Assembly (NCBI GenBank): GCA_002337005.1
Contig: DDFD01000083.1
Coordinates: 1 to 64,000, forward strand
Origin: Flavobacteriales bacterium UBA1937
Lineage (GTDB): Bacteria; Bacteroidota; Bacteroidia; Flavobacteriales; Weeksellaceae
Direction: 5' to 3'
Length of the DNA stretch: 64,000 nucleotides
The notes beneath the pieces are model-generated. The model was not told the origin of the DNA, did not search any database, and worked only from the letters and a program-made list of their open reading frames with translations. Below are positions 60,646 through 64,000 of this stretch, piece after piece. Numbering within the stretch: the stretch's first letter is position 1; each line of letters begins with the position of its first letter. Made by a program: the position numbers and the translations under genes.

Positions 60646-62451
60646 ATGAAGAAATTACTACTTTTTGGGCTAGTTATATTTAGTTCATATATACTTGCTC
60701 AAATTCCTACTGGTTACTATGACGGAGCCTCAGGATTAACAGGAGCAGCACTAAAAACAAAATTAGCTTCTATTATCACTAATGGTCATAGTGCAAAATC
60801 ATATGACAACTTATACAATGGTTATCCAAGCACTGATACGGATAGATATTATGAAAATGACGGTTCCGTACTAGACATGTACACAGAAAAACCGTCTAGC
60901 GCTGACACTTATAACTTTCAACATGGTGTAAAGAAATGTGGAAATTACAGTTCAGAAGGAGACTGTTACAACAGAGAGCATATAGTTCCTCAAAGTTTTT
61001 TTAATTCTAGTTCTCCGATGGTTTCTGACATTCATTTCATTACTCCTACAGATGGTAAAGTTAATGGTATGAGAAGTAATTATCCTTTTGGCGTGGTTAC
61101 ATCCCCTACTTTTACATCTACGAATGGTTCCAAATTAGGTCCCAATACTGCATCTGGTTATAACGGAACTGTTTTTGAACCAATTGATGCATTCAAGGGC
61201 GATATTGCTCGTATGATTTTTTATTTTATTACAAGATACGAATCAAAATTATCTGGATTTAGCACTGGTAATATGCTAGGAGGATCTGCTTTTCCTGGAT
61301 TACAGAATTGGGAACTACAAGTATTATTAGCTTGGAATAACGCAGACCCTGTTTCTCAAAGAGAAATTGACAGAAACAATGCTGCATATACTTACCAAGG
61401 AAACAGAAACCCTTATATAGACCACCCTGAATATGTTTCTGCAGTATGGGGAGGATCTACTCCTGTTACAGATACAGAAGCTCCTTCTACACCAACTAAT
61501 TTAACTGTTACTAACAGTACTGCAAGTTCTATATCACTAAGTTGGAATGCATCTACTGACAATGTAGGTGTTTCTGCTTATGAAATTTATTTAGATGGTG
61601 TTTTCCAAATTGCAGTTTCAGGAACCACAGGTACTATAAATGGTCTTGCCCCTTCTACTACATACAATTTCTACATAATCGCTAGAGATGCAGCCGGAAA
61701 CTTATCTTCAGCTAGTAATACAGCGTCTGGAACAACGCTTGCTGGTTCTGGAGGTACACCTACAAGTTGTGGTACAGAAAATTTTGAAAATATACCTACT
61801 GGTACCTCTGGTGGTGACCAAAATTATCTCGCAAGAACTTGGGCAAGCAACGGAATTACTTGGAACGCTAGTGCAGCTCGTACAGACCAAACAATTAATA
61901 ACAAAGCCATCACAGTAGAAAATGGTGCTTTAAGTTCTTCTACTATTTCTGGAGGTATTTCTAGTTTAACTGTAACAACTCAAATGAAGTTCTCTGGTAA
62001 TCCTGGAAAATTTAATTTATACATAAATGGCGATATGGTTGGTCAAATACCATACAGCAGTGCAGTTACCACTACCACGATTCCAAACATCAATATTGCT
62101 GGTAACATTACCATAAATATTACGGATAATAGCGCAGTAGGAACTGGAACAAGAGGAAGAGTTGCTTTTGATGACCTTTCTTGGACTTGCTACTCACCTC
62201 TATCTACCAACGAAGTAGAAAAAGTAAGATGGAATATCTATCCAAATCCTGTGAAAAACAATATTCTTTTTGTAAATGGTAAAGACATTCAAAAAATAAA
62301 AAGAATAGAAATTTATAACATTAGTGGTGCTTTGGTTCAAGTAGTAGAAAATCCTTTCTCTAAAGGAAATAACATTCAACTCAGAAATCTAAACAAAGGT
62401 GTTTACATTTTAAAAGCAGAAAATACTACTCAAAAATTTATTGTAGAATAA
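60646..62451 (+). CDS. Secreted endonuclease I with fibronectin-III domain and T9SS sorting signal
   Basis: A 601-residue extracellular nuclease. The signal peptide ends at LAQ (residue 19). The endonuclease I domain covers about 20-270 with the catalytic region CYNREHIVPQSFF (His112) and SDIHFITPTDGKVNGMRSN. A fibronectin-III domain (APSTPTNLTVTNSTASSISL) follows near 280-365, then a jelly-roll-like domain (about 370-520) and a C-terminal T9SS type A domain (WNIYPNPVKNNILFV to the end). It probably degrades environmental DNA. It is a single gene with a terminator. Confidence 0.92.
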   Translation: MKKLLLFGLVIFSSYILAQIPTGYYDGASGLTGAALKTKLASIITNGHSAKSYDNLYNGYPSTDTDRYYENDGSVLDMYTEKPSSADTYNFQHGVKKCGNYSSEGDCYNREHIVPQSFFNSSSPMVSDIHFITPTDGKVNGMRSNYPFGVVTSPTFTSTNGSKLGPNTASGYNGTVFEPIDAFKGDIARMIFYFITRYESKLSGFSTGNMLGGSAFPGLQNWELQVLLAWNNADPVSQREIDRNNAAYTYQGNRNPYIDHPEYVSAVWGGSTPVTDTEAPSTPTNLTVTNSTASSISLSWNASTDNVGVSAYEIYLDGVFQIAVSGTTGTINGLAPSTTYNFYIIARDAAGNLSSASNTASGTTLAGSGGTPTSCGTENFENIPTGTSGGDQNYLARTWASNGITWNASAARTDQTINNKAITVENGALSSSTISGGISSLTVTTQMKFSGNPGKFNLYINGDMVGQIPYSSAVTTTTIPNINIAGNITINITDNSAVGTGTRGRVAFDDLSWTCYSPLSTNEVEKVRWNIYPNPVKNNILFVNGKDIQKIKRIEIYNISGALVQVVENPFSKGNNIQLRNLNKGVYILKAENTTQKFIVE

Positions 62452-62474
62452 AATTTCTATAAAAATACAAAGAC

Positions 62475-62500
62475 AGGCTGGAAAGTTTTCCAGCCTTTTT
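62475..62500 (+). terminator. Intrinsic terminator of endonuclease gene
   Basis: AGGCTGGAAA pairs with TTTCCAGCCT and is followed by a T run, 24 bp after the stop codon. Confidence 0.88.
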
Positions 62501-62503
62501 TAT

Positions 62504-62511
62504 TACCTTTG
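62504..62511 (+). promoter_or_regulatory. Putative -7 box of aroE
   Basis: TACCTTTG fits the -7 consensus and ends four bases before the aroE ATG, right behind the preceding terminator. Confidence 0.4.
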
Positions 62512-62515
62512 ATGT

Positions 62516-63244
62516 ATGGAAACAGAAGCAAAATTTGGGTTAATTGGAAGAAATATATCTTATTCTTTCTCTAAAAAATATTTCGAACAAAAATTTCAAA
62601 AACTATTACTCAATAATTACTCTTATGATATTTTTGACATAGAAGACCTCCAAAACATTAAAGAAATCTTTGAAATCGAAAACATAAAAGGACTTAATGT
62701 AACCATTCCTTACAAAGAAAAAATAATCCCTTTTTTAGATGAATTAAGTGACGAAGCAATGGCAATTGGCGCCATCAATTGTATTTCAGTAAAAAACGGA
62801 AAAACAAAAGGCTACAACACAGATGCTATAGGCTTTGAGAAAACACTTCTTCTTCACAAAAAAGAAAACCAAAAAACAGCCATTATCTTAGGAAACGGAG
62901 GTGCCGCCAAAGCTGTACAATATATCTTGAAAAAAAATGATATTCCATACCTCACGGTTTCTAGAACTACAGAAATTAATTATGAAAACTTAAGTTCTGA
63001 CCAAGTAAAAAGCAACCTCATCATCATCCAATGCACACCTGTTGGCACTTATCCTAATGTGGAAGATTGTTTAGATTTTCCCTTTGAAGGAATTACAGAA
63101 AATCATCTGATTATTGATTTAATTTACAATCCAGAATATACAAAGTTCATCAGAAACTGCGCAGAAAAAGGAGCTAAAACGGCTAATGGTCTCTATATGC
63201 TAGAGCAACAGGCAGAAAAAGCTTGGGAAATATGGAACTCCTAA
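62516..63244 (+). CDS. aroE: Shikimate dehydrogenase
   Basis: A 242-residue cytoplasmic enzyme that reduces 3-dehydroshikimate with NADPH in aromatic amino-acid synthesis. The substrate-site segments are FGLIGRNISYSFSKKYF at the start, GLNVTIPYKEKIIP (catalytic Lys) and GAINCIS, with YNTDAIGFE near 100. The dinucleotide motif is ILGNGGAAKAV. The C-terminal GLYMLEQQAEKAWEIW is characteristic. The length is slightly short but usual for Bacteroidota. It may be co-regulated with the downstream DUF349 gene. Confidence 0.94.
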   Translation: METEAKFGLIGRNISYSFSKKYFEQKFQKLLLNNYSYDIFDIEDLQNIKEIFEIENIKGLNVTIPYKEKIIPFLDELSDEAMAIGAINCISVKNGKTKGYNTDAIGFEKTLLLHKKENQKTAIILGNGGAAKAVQYILKKNDIPYLTVSRTTEINYENLSSDQVKSNLIIIQCTPVGTYPNVEDCLDFPFEGITENHLIIDLIYNPEYTKFIRNCAEKGAKTANGLYMLEQQAEKAWEIWNS

Positions 63245-63423
63245 AATAAAACATCAAACCTTCAAAATTTAAGCTTTTGAAAAGACAATTTTATATTGAA
63301 TAATAAATCTTGAATTAAGGAATTGTATATTTCACAAAAAACACTTAATTTAGTGGCGAAATGTGCTAAAACCTCTATAGATTTTGGTTTTTGATGAGCA
63401 TTAAATTTTAAAAACGATTTGCT

Positions 63424-64000
63424 ATGACTACAGAAAACTTGCATTCTGAACCACAAGACAACAATGTAAACAATACAGAAAACACTGTAAATGAAAACAT
63501 TATACCAGAAAAAAATCCTGAACCAGAAACTCAAGAAGAAGAAATTCACGATGAGGTGGTAGAACAACACGAACACGAAAAACTAACTTCTGGTGAACTC
63601 ATGAACCAACTAGAAGCTCTAATTAATGCTGAAGATGCTGGTGCTAATCATAGAAAATTTAATGCCATAAAAGAAACCCTCGTTCAGCGTGCTAATCTAG
63701 AAATAGAAGAATTGAAACATAAGCACGAATCTGAAGGAAAAGCAATCGCAGATTTTAAAAACGACCATCCTCTACTTTCTAAAATATCCGCTCTTAATAG
63801 TATTTTCAAAGAAAAATACGACAATTTCCACAAAAAGCAAGAAGCAGAGCAAAAAGATAATTTAGAAAAAAGACAGCAAATCATTGAAAAATTAAAAAAT
63901 CTATACAGCAATTCTAATGCTAATACCAATCTCTTTCGTGCAATAAGAGAAATAAAAGAAGAATGGAGCAGCGCAGGTCAAGTTCCTAAAACCGAGTTCA
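63424..64000 (+). CDS. DUF349 domain protein, N-terminal part (window edge)
   Basis: The first 192 codons of a gene that continues past the right edge. The start is ATG 63424. An acidic, low-complexity N-terminus (about 1-60, rich in Glu and Asn) precedes a helical region with the DUF349 pattern (NLFRAIREIKEEWSSAGQVPK at the edge). These proteins are long coiled-coil chains of unknown function in Bacteroidota, usually next to aroE. Confidence 0.85.
   Translation, partial: MTTENLHSEPQDNNVNNTENTVNENIIPEKNPEPETQEEEIHDEVVEQHEHEKLTSGELMNQLEALINAEDAGANHRKFNAIKETLVQRANLEIEELKHKHESEGKAIADFKNDHPLLSKISALNSIFKEKYDNFHKKQEAEQKDNLEKRQQIIEKLKNLYSNSNANTNLFRAIREIKEEWSSAGQVPKTEF

Noticed and set aside
63262..63576. 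104-codon minus-strand frame near the right edge
   Set aside because: It is antisense to the start of the DUF349 gene; its Phe-rich translation mirrors the acidic coiled-coil coding sequence.

Overview
The window is AT-rich DNA from a Bacteroidota genome, most likely class Flavobacteriia and plausibly family Weeksellaceae (Chryseobacterium/Cloacibacterium-like; inferred from protein character, not from a search). The supporting signs are -7 promoter boxes of the form TAnnTTTG, no Shine-Dalgarno pattern, secreted proteins with type IX secretion (T9SS) style C-termini, TSP3-repeat adhesins, GH92/GH20/GH3 glycosidases and a MobV-type mobilisable island.

Left chromosomal part (1-25 kb). A glycan-use block opens the window: a glucokinase fragment, cutC, a Tat-type glycosylasparaginase overlapping a GH20 hexosaminidase by one base, and a divergent GH92 alpha-mannosidase. 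Together these could strip N-glycans down to the Asn-GlcNAc link. An alpha-glucan phosphorylase lacking the usual PLP lysine follows, then cysteine dioxygenase, the tRNA methylthiotransferase MtaB and a repeat-rich intergenic region. After that come a hypothetical gene flanked by a perfect 49-bp duplication, a UDG-fold protein with a small partner, a serine hydrolase, a DUF1684 protein, gpsA, an M23 peptidase and a thioredoxin-like protein. An SDR/Rrf2 pair carries near-identical palindromes in both promoters. A GH3 enzyme and a CE1-type esterase with an internal stop codon are divergent from a NrtR/AraR-like Nudix regulator.

Surface-protein regulon (25-38.6 kb). Secreted proteins of unknown role, including a 1651-residue TSP3-repeat adhesin in a three-gene operon, share a palindrome (ACRCAT-N4-ATGYGT) 31-36 bp upstream of their -7 boxes. 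The same site precedes a two-component system made of a beta-propeller sensor kinase, split by a frameshift at an A6 tract, and a LuxR-type response regulator. It also precedes a short region with its own terminator that may encode a small RNA. The simplest reading is that the response regulator controls this set and itself.

Integrated element (39,168-57,553). An 18.4-kb island is inserted in the 3' end of a CAU-anticodon tRNA gene. It is bounded by a 43-bp direct repeat, with a tyrosine integrase just inside the left end. Its backbone is a MobV relaxase, a toprim primase-like protein, a DUF5906-type helicase and an HTH protein, with two repeat arrays that are candidates for oriT and a replication origin. 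Its cargo is a 2217-residue secreted RHS protein with an unrecognised tip, its presumed immunity gene, an orphan TNT (NAD+ glycohydrolase) toxin module cut off behind an IS1 fragment, further immunity-type genes including an Imm63-like one, and a complete IS1-family transposase. The tRNA's former terminator now lies at the far side of the island, and the island supplies a new one.

Right chromosomal part (57.5-64 kb). tRNA, methylmalonyl-CoA epimerase and a TPR protein run leftward. rbfA, a LolC/E-type permease, a T9SS-exported endonuclease I, aroE and a DUF349 protein (cut by the window edge) run rightward.
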